NCBI RefSeq assembly: GCF_005116455.1
Contig: NZ_SWBP01000003.1
Span: 463,535 to 527,534 of the forward strand
Source of the DNA: Pedobacter cryophilus
Lineage (GTDB): Bacteria; Bacteroidota; Bacteroidia; Sphingobacteriales; Sphingobacteriaceae
Direction of reading: 5' to 3'
DNA length: 64,000 nucleotides
The notes under the pieces are model-generated. The model did not search any database and was not told where the DNA came from. It saw nothing but the letters and a program-made list of their open reading frames with translations. Positions 18,145 to 26,183 of the stretch are shown piece after piece. The position numbers and the translations under genes were made by a program. The stretch's first letter is position 1, and each line of letters opens with the position of its first letter.

Positions 18145-19326
18145 ATGTCTTCATCAATTATTCATCAAATAGATTGGAAACAATTTTGTCAAACAAAAAT
18201 AACCAACAAAACTTTTGGATTTTCTTTAGTTGATGAAATCATTAACTCAGATTTAGTACACTTAGACTGGGAAACTTTAGGTTTTTCTTTTGAAGATCTT
18301 CCGATTAGAATGGTAAAAATTGGAAGAGGAAAAATAAAAATCTTACTGTGGAGTCAAATGCATGGAGATGAACCAACAGCTACCGCAGCAATATTTGATT
18401 TGATTAATTTCTTTACGGATGCTATTCATCATCAAGAATTAAAAAACAACATTTTAACTTCTTGCACTTTATATTTCATTCCAGTAATTAATCCTGATGG
18501 AATGGAAAAATTTACCAGAAGAAACGCTCAGCAAATTGACATTAACAGAGATTTTTTAGCACAACAATCGCCAGAAGGAAAAATACTTAGAACAATCAGA
18601 GAAAAAATAAAACCCAATTTTGCTTTTAACCTTCATGATCAGGATTCTTTATACAGCATCCCCAAATCAAAAAAAACAGTAGCCATTTCCTTATTAGCCC
18701 CAGCTTTTGATGAAACTTTAGCCGTAAATTGGAACAGAGAACAAGCCATAAAAGTAATTATTTGCATAAATGAAGCTTTACAAAAGCTTGTTCCACAACA
18801 AGTAGGCAGATTTAATGATGAATTTGAACCACGAGCATTTGGAGATAATTTTCAGAAAGCTGGCGCAGCAACTATCCTCATAGAATCCGGATCGCTCATC
18901 AATGATCCTGAAAAGCAAGAAATTAGAAAACTCAATTTTTATGCTCTTTTATCAGCTTTAGAAGTCATCAGCAATCAAACTTATCAAGAAAAAGATTTGA
19001 TTAATTACTTTATGATTCCGGTTCAAAAAAAGGAACTCTTCCACGTATTGCTTAAAAATTGCAGCATACAAAATTCAGATAAAAGCTATAAAATAGATAT
19101 TGGGCTAAATTATACCGATATTTTTGATCAAAAAACCCGAACACTCCAAAAACATTATCAGGTTGCAGATATTGGAAATTTATCTAACTATAACGCCTTT
19201 GAAACCATAGATGCTACAAGTTTAATTTTAATTGGAGAACCAAAATTTGAACAAATTGCCAATTTAGAATTAAAAAACACCAATCATCAAACTATAATAT
19301 GGTGGAAAGCCGGAATTAGAGTTTGA
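18145..19326 (+). CDS. M14 family zinc carboxypeptidase-like protein
   Basis: The 393-residue protein has M14 metal ligands H73 and E76 in MHGDEP. INPDGMEKFTRRN and DINRDF form the substrate-binding segment, LHDQD holds the third ligand His, and ILIESGS contains the expected catalytic Glu. No signal peptide is seen, so it is probably cytoplasmic. Such proteins remove C-terminal residues or cleave peptidoglycan peptides or amide bonds. It may be expressed with the following SpmAB fusion (42-base gap). The fold call is firm, the substrate open. Confidence 0.82.
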   Translation: MSSSIIHQIDWKQFCQTKITNKTFGFSLVDEIINSDLVHLDWETLGFSFEDLPIRMVKIGRGKIKILLWSQMHGDEPTATAAIFDLINFFTDAIHHQELKNNILTSCTLYFIPVINPDGMEKFTRRNAQQIDINRDFLAQQSPEGKILRTIREKIKPNFAFNLHDQDSLYSIPKSKKTVAISLLAPAFDETLAVNWNREQAIKVIICINEALQKLVPQQVGRFNDEFEPRAFGDNFQKAGAATILIESGSLINDPEKQEIRKLNFYALLSALEVISNQTYQEKDLINYFMIPVQKKELFHVLLKNCSIQNSDKSYKIDIGLNYTDIFDQKTRTLQKHYQVADIGNLSNYNAFETIDATSLILIGEPKFEQIANLELKNTNHQTIIWWKAGIRV

Positions 19327-19368
19327 AATTCACAAAATCTTTATAACCTTTAGAAACAATTAATAAAT

Positions 19369-20601
19369 ATGGCTTTAAATTACGTTTGGATTGCTTTCTT
19401 TTTGGTTTCGTTTGTAGTAGCGCTGGTTAAACTCATCTTTTTTCAAGATTACCAAATTTTTCAAACCATTGTGAGCAGCACTTTTGAGATGTCTAAAACA
19501 GGTGCCGAAATTTCTTTAGGCTTAATTGGCTTAATGACTTTTTGGTTAGGCATCATGAAAATTGGAGAAAAAGGTGGGATGATTAACATTTTCGCCAAAA
19601 TTGTAGGTCCTTTTTTCAGTAAAATTTTTCCAGAAGTCCCAAAAAATCACCCTGCATTAGGTTCCATTTTAATGAATTTTTCGGCCAATATGTTAGGTTT
19701 AGACAACGCAGCCACTCCTTTAGGTTTAAAAGCTATGAAAGAGCTGCAAGAAATAAATCCTGATAAAGAAACTGCTTCCAATGCGCAAATCATGTTTTTG
19801 GTGCTTAACGCTTCTAGTTTAGTATTGATTCCAACCAGTATCATGGCGTTCAGAAAAACCGCAGGAGCGGCAGATCCTTCAGATATTTTTATTCCTTGTT
19901 TACTGGCAACCTTCTTTTCTACATTAGTAGGTTTAATAGTTACTGCCATTTATCAAAGAATTAACCTTTTTCAAAAAACAATTCTGGCTTATTTAGGCAC
20001 AGCAGCATTAATTATTGGTGGTACATTATACTATTTCACTACCCTATCACCAGATCAAATTAACGTGGTTTCTGGCGTTGTTGGCAACGTCATGTTGTTC
20101 AGTATCATCATTTCCTTTATTACTTTGGCACTTTTCAAAAAAATAAATGTGTTTGAAACCTTTATTGACGGTGCAAAAGAAGGTTTCGAAATTTCGGTAA
20201 AAATTATTCCTTATTTGGTTGGAATATTGGTTGCTGTTGGTGTTTTAAGAGGATCAGGAACTTTAGATTTTATAGTGCAGGGAATTGGCTCTTTTGTAGC
20301 TTTTTTAGGTTTCGATACCGGTTTTGTACCTGCACTACCCATCGCATTTATGAAGCCCTTAAGTGGTAGTGGTGCCCGTGGCTTAATGGTAGAATTAATG
20401 AATACCACCGGGGCTGATAGTTTTCCATCAAGAGTAGCCTGCGTAATTCAAGGTTCTACAGAAACTACTTTTTATGTTTTAGCTATTTATTTTGGTTCGG
20501 TAGCCATCAAAAAAACCCGACATGCTTTACCAGCAGCTCTTTTGGCAGAATTAGCCGGAGTAACCGCTGCCATAGCCATATCATATATGTTTTTTGGCTA
20601 G
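19369..20601 (+). CDS. SpmA-SpmB fusion, nucleoside-recognition (Gate) domain membrane protein
   Basis: The 410-residue protein has two halves that each match a spore maturation protein. Residues about 1-205 are SpmA-like (MTFWLGIMKIGEKGG, ANMLGLDNAATPLGLKAM). Residues about 225-410 are SpmB-like (FIDGAKEGFEISVKIIPYL, MKPLSGSGARGLMVELM, GSTETTFYVLAIYFGSV). In Firmicutes these are separate genes needed for spore core dehydration. Here they are fused in a non-sporulating bacterium, so the job is probably transport across the inner membrane. The neighbours are an M14 peptidase and mgsA. Confidence 0.88.
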   Translation: MALNYVWIAFFLVSFVVALVKLIFFQDYQIFQTIVSSTFEMSKTGAEISLGLIGLMTFWLGIMKIGEKGGMINIFAKIVGPFFSKIFPEVPKNHPALGSILMNFSANMLGLDNAATPLGLKAMKELQEINPDKETASNAQIMFLVLNASSLVLIPTSIMAFRKTAGAADPSDIFIPCLLATFFSTLVGLIVTAIYQRINLFQKTILAYLGTAALIIGGTLYYFTTLSPDQINVVSGVVGNVMLFSIIISFITLALFKKINVFETFIDGAKEGFEISVKIIPYLVGILVAVGVLRGSGTLDFIVQGIGSFVAFLGFDTGFVPALPIAFMKPLSGSGARGLMVELMNTTGADSFPSRVACVIQGSTETTFYVLAIYFGSVAIKKTRHALPAALLAELAGVTAAIAISYMFFG

Positions 20602-20623
20602 TTAATATTAAAAGAATAAAGAA

Positions 20624-20995
20624 ATGAAAAGAAGAATTGCCCTTATTGCTCATGATGGTAAAAAGGCCGAAATTGTTGCCTTTGTAAAAGAGCATTTCGA
20701 GATTTTTTCAACAATGGCATTAACCGCAACCGGCACTACAGGAGGACTTATTGAACAAACTGGTTTGCAGGTAAATAAAAAATTAAGCGGCCCTAACGGT
20801 GGCGATGCACAAATTGCAGCCATGGCAGCCGAAGGTTTGTTAGATGCCATCTTGTTTTTTAGAGATCCCTTGGGTAAACATCCGCATGAGCCAGATATTC
20901 AAATGCTGATGAGAATATGCGATGCCCACGATGTCCCTTTAGCTACTAACCCTGCAACTGCAGCACTTTTATTATATGGTTTAGCGCAGCAATAA
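20624..20995 (+). CDS. mgsA: Methylglyoxal synthase
   Basis: The 123-residue protein follows the MgsA pattern throughout: IALIAHDGKKAEIV, then TGTTGGLI (phosphate binding), SGPNGGDAQIAA (Asp of GGD is the catalytic base) and FRDPLGKHPHEPDI. It converts dihydroxyacetone phosphate to methylglyoxal and phosphate, a bypass used when phosphate is short or sugar phosphates build up. Full length is present. It starts 22 bases after the SpmAB fusion, so co-transcription is plausible. Confidence 0.95.
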   Translation: MKRRIALIAHDGKKAEIVAFVKEHFEIFSTMALTATGTTGGLIEQTGLQVNKKLSGPNGGDAQIAAMAAEGLLDAILFFRDPLGKHPHEPDIQMLMRICDAHDVPLATNPATAALLLYGLAQQ

Positions 20996-21009
20996 ATTTT
21001 AAATAAATA

Positions 21010-21130
21010 TTTGGGCGGCTTAACCGGCTGTTCAGGGGTGCCGTTAAGCTTTTTGAAAAAAAGCTTAACCAGCCATTGCATGGCTGCCCTTACTATCCGG
21101 GCCGCGGCACTGCTATTTACCACATTCATC
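21010..21130. repeat. GC-rich multi-hairpin intergenic element downstream of mgsA
   Basis: A 12-bp perfect stem with a 3-base loop (21043-21054 with 21058-21069) is followed at once by a 7-bp stem (21070-21076 with 21080-21086). A self-complementary GCCGCGGC occurs near 21102. The GGCTTAACC/AGCTTAACC core occurs in both flanks. The base composition is much richer in GC than its surroundings. A 72-codon frame across it is not convincing. It may be a REP-like or MITE-like element, or an mRNA 3' structure; the rest of the gap to 21272 is AT-rich with nothing recognised. Confidence 0.55.
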
Positions 21131-21272
21131 AATTATCACAAACCATTATTGGCATTATTTTTAACCCTTAATCAGTGGTTAAAAGATTACAAAAATCATT
21201 TTAAAAGATTAGTTAAAATTAAGCCTTAACTTTATTTCCACCATTTTAAATGCTAACTCAAATTAAAATCAC

Positions 21273-23306
21273 ATGAAAAAAATACTTTTTGCAGGTTTAC
21301 TCCTCCTTTCCCAACAAAGCTGGGCACAAAAAAGCATGACACCAGAGTTGTTATGGAAATTAGGACGAGTAAGTGGTGAAACCTTAACTGCCGATCAAAA
21401 AAATGTACTTTTTGGAGTTTCTAATTATGATTTAGCGGCCAACAAAAGTGAACGAAATTTATACAGCATTCCATTAACTGGAGGCGTAGCTAAACAAATT
21501 ACAACAACCGCAGGAAGTGAATCAATTTTGACGGTAGATCAAAAAACTGGTAAATTAATCTACACCTACAAAGGTCAGCTTTTTGATATGAACGCTGATG
21601 GCTCTGCCATTAAACAATTGACTAATGAAAAAGAAGGATTAGAAAATGTAATACTTTCGCCAAATAAAGATTATATCCTTTTCACAAAAGATGTTCCCAT
21701 TATCAAAAATGTAGGAAATGAGAAATATCCGGATTTACCTAAAGCCAACGCTTTAATTTACGAAGATTTAAATTATCGCCATTGGGATACTTGGGAAGAT
21801 GGAAAGTATTCACATGTGTTTTATGCTCCTTTTAATAATGGAAATATTGGCGAAGCTGTAGATATTATGAAAGATGAGCCTTATGATACACCTCAAAAAC
21901 CTTCTGGAGGAATTGAAGATATCACTTGGTCGCCAGATGGAAAATCGATTATTTATGTTTCCAAAAAGAAATATGGCAAAGCTTATGCACAAAGCACCAA
22001 TACAGATATTTACAAATATGATATTGCCAATAAACAAACTTATAACCTAACTGATGGAATGTTGGGCTATGATACGCAACCACTTTTTAATAAAGATGGT
22101 TCTCGTTTAGCTTGGACAAGTATGGTAGAAGATGGTTACGAAGCAGATAAAAACGACATTATGGTTTTTGATTACAAAACCAATGTTTGCCATAATTTAA
22201 CCAAAGATTGGGATGAAACGGTGGCTAGTTTTGTTTGGAGTACAGATCAATCTAAAATTTACTTTTTAGCTGTAGAAAAAGGTACGGAACAACTTTTTGA
22301 GATCACTTTAAACAAAGACCTTTCTAGAAATACAGCCGCCAACATTAAGAGAATAACACAAGGCAGATGGGACATTAACGGAATTGTTGGGCAAAGTGGA
22401 AACACTATGGTAGTTTCTAGAACAGATATGAACCATGCCGCAGAATTATTTAAAGTTGATTTACAAACCGGAAACCTCAGTGCCTTAACCAAAGTAAATG
22501 AAGCAACTTATGCGGGTGTGGCCATGAGTGAAATTGAAGCCAAAACCATTAAAACTACAGATGGTAAGGACATGTTAACTTGGGTAATTTACCCTCCTGG
22601 ATTTGATCCTGCTAAGAAATATCCAACACTTTTATATTGCCAAGGTGGGCCGCAATCTGCCTTATCTCAGTTTTATTCTGTTAGATGGAATTTTCAATTA
22701 ATGGCTGCTCAAGGTTATATTGTTGTAGCGCCAAACCGCAGAGGAATGCCAGGAAATGGAGTTGAATGGAATAAACAAATTAGTGGAGATTGGGGTGGCC
22801 AAGCCATGAAAGATTACCTATCTGCAATTGACGAGATTTCAAAAGAACCTTATGTAGATAAAAACAGGTTAGGTTGTGTGGGTGCAAGTTATGGAGGCTA
22901 CTCGGTTTTTATGTTAGCCGGAATTCACCAAAACAGATTTAAAACCTTTATTTCTCACGATGGATTATTTGATTTAAGAAGCTGGTATGGTACTACTGAA
23001 GAATTATTTTTCGCAAATAAAGACATTGGTGGACCTTACTGGGGTGATAATTCTCCAAAATCATACAAAGATTTTAATCCAATGGAATTTGTAAAAAACT
23101 GGAACACTCCAATTATGATTGTACAAGGCGGGATAGACTATCGTGTACCTATTGAACAAGGTTTAGAAGCTTTTCAGGCAGCTCAACTCAAAGGAATCAA
23201 AAGTAAATTGCTTTATTTACCCGAAGAAAACCACTGGGTTTTAAGCGGTCAGAATGGAATAGTTTGGCAACGAGAATTCTTTAGCTGGTTAAAAGAAACT
23301 TTATAA
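21273..23306 (+). CDS. Secreted S9 family peptidase (acylaminoacyl/alanyl dipeptidyl peptidase-like), 677 aa
   Basis: A signal peptide ends near residue 18 (SQQSWAQ). A WD/TolB-like beta-propeller (about 35-400) precedes a hydrolase domain with Ser539 in GASYGGYS, Asp622 in GGIDYRVP and His654 in EENHW. The size and the PDGKSI-type propeller strands fit dipeptidyl/acylaminoacyl peptidases of the S9C type. It should remove N-terminal dipeptides or acylated residues in the periplasm. It is monocistronic: a structured intergenic element lies upstream and a terminator 17 bases downstream. Confidence 0.88.
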   Translation: MKKILFAGLLLLSQQSWAQKSMTPELLWKLGRVSGETLTADQKNVLFGVSNYDLAANKSERNLYSIPLTGGVAKQITTTAGSESILTVDQKTGKLIYTYKGQLFDMNADGSAIKQLTNEKEGLENVILSPNKDYILFTKDVPIIKNVGNEKYPDLPKANALIYEDLNYRHWDTWEDGKYSHVFYAPFNNGNIGEAVDIMKDEPYDTPQKPSGGIEDITWSPDGKSIIYVSKKKYGKAYAQSTNTDIYKYDIANKQTYNLTDGMLGYDTQPLFNKDGSRLAWTSMVEDGYEADKNDIMVFDYKTNVCHNLTKDWDETVASFVWSTDQSKIYFLAVEKGTEQLFEITLNKDLSRNTAANIKRITQGRWDINGIVGQSGNTMVVSRTDMNHAAELFKVDLQTGNLSALTKVNEATYAGVAMSEIEAKTIKTTDGKDMLTWVIYPPGFDPAKKYPTLLYCQGGPQSALSQFYSVRWNFQLMAAQGYIVVAPNRRGMPGNGVEWNKQISGDWGGQAMKDYLSAIDEISKEPYVDKNRLGCVGASYGGYSVFMLAGIHQNRFKTFISHDGLFDLRSWYGTTEELFFANKDIGGPYWGDNSPKSYKDFNPMEFVKNWNTPIMIVQGGIDYRVPIEQGLEAFQAAQLKGIKSKLLYLPEENHWVLSGQNGIVWQREFFSWLKETL

Positions 23307-23322
23307 CTTTTAATATTAATTT

Positions 23323-23359
23323 ACGCTGCCAAATTCTTGAATATTGGCAGCGTTTTTTA
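23323..23359 (+). terminator. Rho-independent terminator after the 677-aa S9 peptidase
   Basis: A 10-bp perfect stem ACGCTGCCAA/TTGGCAGCGT (23323-23332 with 23344-23353) is followed by TTTTTAT. Confidence 0.92.
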
Positions 23360-23444
23360 TGCAAACAATAAATGAAATTGGGTATAATTAAGCTTTAAGT
23401 CTAAAAATATAGTTAGAAATAACGCTTCCATAAAATTTAAATAA

Positions 23445-23879
23445 ATGATGAATCACAACTTAGTAGTATCAAAATCTGTAATTGTATATGCCAACCGAAA
23501 TAGAGTTTGGGAGGTATTAACAAACCCTCAAATTATAAAGGAATATTTATTTGGGACAGAGACCATCACTGATTGGAAAGTTGGGAGTGAAATTATTTTC
23601 CAAGGAGATTATGATGGTCACCAATACAAAGATCATGGGGTAATTACTGAAAACATTCCAACAACAAAATTGAGTTATAGCTATTGGAGTGGCTTTTCTG
23701 GAATGGAAGATAAACCCGAAAACTATTCAAAAGTAACTTACTTATTAGCCGACAAGAGAAACAATCAAACAGAATTTACTTGGATTCAAGAAGGATATGC
23801 TAATGAGGAAGTTTATCAGCATTCTAAAAGTGGAATGGACGAGTTTATAGAAAGTATAAAACTAATTATGGAGAGATGA
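23445..23879 (+). CDS. SRPBCC/AHSA1 (Hsp90 ATPase activator-like) domain protein
   Basis: The 144-residue single-domain protein has the SRPBCC layout: SVIVYANRNRVWEVLTNPQIIKEYLFG at the N-terminus (VWEVLTNPQIIKEYLFG shown as the core), a central series of strands, and a long C-terminal helix (MDEFIESIKLIME). These form a hydrophobic ligand cavity; cellular roles vary and are mostly unknown. Two adjacent ATGs (23445 and 23448) can serve as start. The gene converges on the small minus-strand gene and shares a terminator with it. Confidence 0.82.
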   Translation: MMNHNLVVSKSVIVYANRNRVWEVLTNPQIIKEYLFGTETITDWKVGSEIIFQGDYDGHQYKDHGVITENIPTTKLSYSYWSGFSGMEDKPENYSKVTYLLADKRNNQTEFTWIQEGYANEEVYQHSKSGMDEFIESIKLIMER

Positions 23880-23883
23880 TAAA

Positions 23884-23904
23884 AAAGAAACCTTCGGTTT
23901 CTTT
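23884..23904. terminator. Bidirectional hairpin between convergent genes
   Basis: AAAGAAACC/GGTTTCTTT forms a 9-bp perfect stem with a TTC loop. It has A-rich flank on the left and T-rich on the right, and ends inside the stop codon of the minus-strand gene. Confidence 0.7.
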
Positions 23905-24163
23905 ACAACAAGGTTTTTTCAAAAGTTGCGCCAATTTGAACCAATTCCTTTTCAGTAATATCTTCTATTCCAATTTGGTGATTTTGTAAAATCAATTCAT
24001 TAACCTTTAAAAAGCCATTGGTTAACTTAATAATAATCACATTTTCATTATAATGGAAATGCTCTATATAAGCACCTAAATTTGGTTGAATATCTTTAAC
24101 CTTTTTAATTAAATAAATAAGATCATTCTTAAAAGCATCTAAATGGATGTTTGTTGATGGCAT
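23903..24163 (-). CDS. 86-aa hypothetical protein
   Basis: A small acidic/hydrophobic protein beginning MPSTNIHLDAFKNDLIYLI is the likely product. An in-frame upstream ATG at 24190 would add nine residues, but the chosen start gives a more natural soluble N-terminus. The middle (YIEHFHYNENVIIIKLTNGF) looks like beta strands and the end like a helix. No family recognised. It is isolated, opposite in direction to its neighbours, and lies in a low-GC context. Confidence 0.5.
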   Translation of the reverse strand: MPSTNIHLDAFKNDLIYLIKKVKDIQPNLGAYIEHFHYNENVIIIKLTNGFLKVNELILQNHQIGIEDITEKELVQIGATFEKTLL

Positions 24164-24321
24164 TTGACAAAAATAGGTTGCATAAAACAAGAACGCTAAT
24201 TAACATATCCTTAACAATAACTTAATTACCACTAAGAATTAACATTAATTTAACGTTCACCATGCATTTAATGTGCCATAATAATGCTTAACAATTTTTA
24301 ACACCTGTTCTAAATAAAAAA

Positions 24322-24354
24322 TTGTGTTAAATAAAATAAATTAGTTTATTTTTG
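24322..24354 (+). promoter_or_regulatory. Bacteroidota-type promoter for the metal efflux locus
   Basis: TTG at 24322-24324 (-33 element) and TATTTTTG at 24347-24354 (TAnnTTTG -7 element) are separated by 22 bases. The ATG of the first gene is only 5 bases beyond the -7 box, so the mRNA would be leaderless or nearly so. Confidence 0.65.
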
Positions 24355-24359
24355 TAACA

Positions 24360-24800
24360 ATGAAAATTTTTCGTCACAGTTTAATTCTTCTGCTTTGCTT
24401 GATGGTGTTTACCACATCATCTGGGTTAACAGTGAATTTACATTATTGTGCCGGGCAATTACAAAATGTGAGCATGAAGCAAGATGCTTCAGATTGTATG
24501 ATGGCAATGCCAACTTCTAAAGTTGCTTGCGATGAGAAAGCTCAAAAAACCTCTCTAAAAAAGGTTGATACCTGCTGCCAAAACCAGCAAATTAAAGCTA
24601 AATCAGAAATTAAAATTACTGATACCAAAGCAAAAAAAGAAGGCTCAATTTTAACTTCTATAACCTTCTTAAAAAGTTATTTCATCTCCTTGTTTTCTTT
24701 TGGTAACGAAGAAGAATCTGATGATCAAGAAAACGACTATTCCCTCTTTCCTTTACTTCAAAAAGGCCTTTATATCTTATTCCAACAATTTCGTAATTAG
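24360..24800 (+). CDS. HYC_CC_PP-type protein preceding the Cus efflux operon
   Basis: The 146-residue protein has an N-terminal hydrophobic segment (about 7-24), the HYC motif (H28-Y29-C30), further cysteines at 46 and 57, and the CC pair (C72-C73). A long hydrophobic or amphipathic stretch lies near 98-115. This matches the Bacteroidota HYC_CC_PP family named for those motifs, though a clear C-terminal PP is not evident. Members sit next to heavy-metal efflux genes, and the Cys, His and Met residues suggest metal binding in the periplasm or membrane. The biochemical role is not established. Confidence 0.75.
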   Translation: MKIFRHSLILLLCLMVFTTSSGLTVNLHYCAGQLQNVSMKQDASDCMMAMPTSKVACDEKAQKTSLKKVDTCCQNQQIKAKSEIKITDTKAKKEGSILTSITFLKSYFISLFSFGNEEESDDQENDYSLFPLLQKGLYILFQQFRN

Positions 24801-24881
24801 ACTTCACCTATTCTATATTACTGATAATAGCTAATTCCTTAGCGTTTATCCTCCATTTATTTTTTACTTTATTTTTTTAAA

Positions 24882-26183
24882 ATGATTGAGAAACTGATTT
24901 CACTATCACTTCGCAATAGATTTGTGGTACTGTTGGTAGCCGCCATCATATTTGGATTCGGAATTTTTGCTATCCAAAACAACAAGATTGATGCTATTCC
25001 TGATTTATCTGAAAACCAAGTGATTGTGTTTACAGAATGGCAAGGTAGAAGTCCGCAAATTATTGAAGACCAAATCACTTATCCTTTAGTTACCGGCTTA
25101 CAAGGTATTCCGCAGGTGAAATATGTACGAGCCAATTCTATGTTTGGAATGAGCTTTATCTACGTTATTTTTAAAGATGATGTGGATACTTATTGGGCAA
25201 GATCTAGAGTATTAGAGAAATTAAGTACCGTAAAAAGTACGCTTCCAAAAGATGTTGCACCTTCTTTAGGTCCTGATGGTACTGGCGTTGGCCACATTCT
25301 TTGGTACACTTTAGAAACAGACGGAATGGATTTAGGCGAACAAAGAGCCATTCAAGATTGGTATGTAAAATTTGCCCTGCAAAATGTTGAAGGCGTAAGT
25401 GAAATTGCTTCTTTTGGTGGCTTTCAAAAGCAATATCAAATTACTTTAGATCCAAATAAATTGGCCTATTTCAAATTAGGAATTCCGCAAGTAATGAATG
25501 CCGTAAACAGCAATAATAACGAAGCCGGTGGAAGAAAATTTGAGCAGAGTGATATGGGCTATATCATTAAAACATCAGGCTACCTAAAATCTATCGAAGA
25601 GATAGAAAATATTCCTATCCAAACTAATAATAGCATCCCTGTAAAAATAAGAGACATAGCCAATGTTCAGATGGCTGGCGAAAGCAGGTTAGGAATTTTT
25701 GATTTAGATGGAAAAGGCGAAGCCGTAGGCGGAATTGTGGTAATGCGTTATGGCGAAAATGCCGATGAAGTAATTACCAATGTAAAAGCAAAAATGACGG
25801 AGGCAGCTAAAGGATTACCAGAAGGCGTAAATTTTAATATTGTTTACGACCGCAGCGGATTAATTAAAGAATCTATCAGCAGTATCAAAAACACATTAAT
25901 TGAAGAAATGATAGTGGTTTCACTCATCGTTATCATATTTCTATTGCATTGGCGAAGTGCCATCAGCATCATCATTCAAATTCCAATTACCATTGCGGCA
26001 AGTTTCATTTTCTTAAATGCTTTTGATATCAGTTCTAACATTATGTCTTTAACCGGAATTGCCTTGGCTATTGGTGTTATTGTTGACAACGGAATCATCA
26101 TGGCAGAAAATGCTTACAAACAACTGGCTGTAAGACAAGCAGAATTAAATCAGGAACACTTAATGAATAAGAGCGATGTTTAA
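24882..26183 (+). CDS. cusA: CusA/CzcA-type heavy-metal RND pump, N-terminal part (split gene)
   Basis: These 433 residues match the first two fifths of a CusA pump. TM1 is near residues 12-30 and IDAIPDLSENQVIVFTEW opens the porter domain. GDKVxx-type helices TM2-TM4 follow, ending in IGVIVDNGIIMAENAY near residue 400. An intact CusA has about 1040 or more residues, so this frame stops early. The homology continues without loss in the +1 frame from 26176. CusA exports Cu(I)/Ag(I) by proton antiport across the inner membrane. A base indel, a programmed shift or a genuine two-part gene are all possible. Confidence 0.88.
   Translation: MIEKLISLSLRNRFVVLLVAAIIFGFGIFAIQNNKIDAIPDLSENQVIVFTEWQGRSPQIIEDQITYPLVTGLQGIPQVKYVRANSMFGMSFIYVIFKDDVDTYWARSRVLEKLSTVKSTLPKDVAPSLGPDGTGVGHILWYTLETDGMDLGEQRAIQDWYVKFALQNVEGVSEIASFGGFQKQYQITLDPNKLAYFKLGIPQVMNAVNSNNNEAGGRKFEQSDMGYIIKTSGYLKSIEEIENIPIQTNNSIPVKIRDIANVQMAGESRLGIFDLDGKGEAVGGIVVMRYGENADEVITNVKAKMTEAAKGLPEGVNFNIVYDRSGLIKESISSIKNTLIEEMIVVSLIVIIFLLHWRSAISIIIQIPITIAASFIFLNAFDISSNIMSLTGIALAIGVIVDNGIIMAENAYKQLAVRQAELNQEHLMNKSDV

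Noticed and set aside
19369..20601. Sporulation locus
   Set aside because: Only the SpmA/SpmB-like fusion is present; no other sporulation gene is visible and the organism type does not sporulate.
21011..21229. 72-codon frame through the GC-rich element after mgsA
   Set aside because: It reads straight through perfect hairpins, has no plausible domain, and starts with a weak codon; the structure is better explained at DNA or RNA level.
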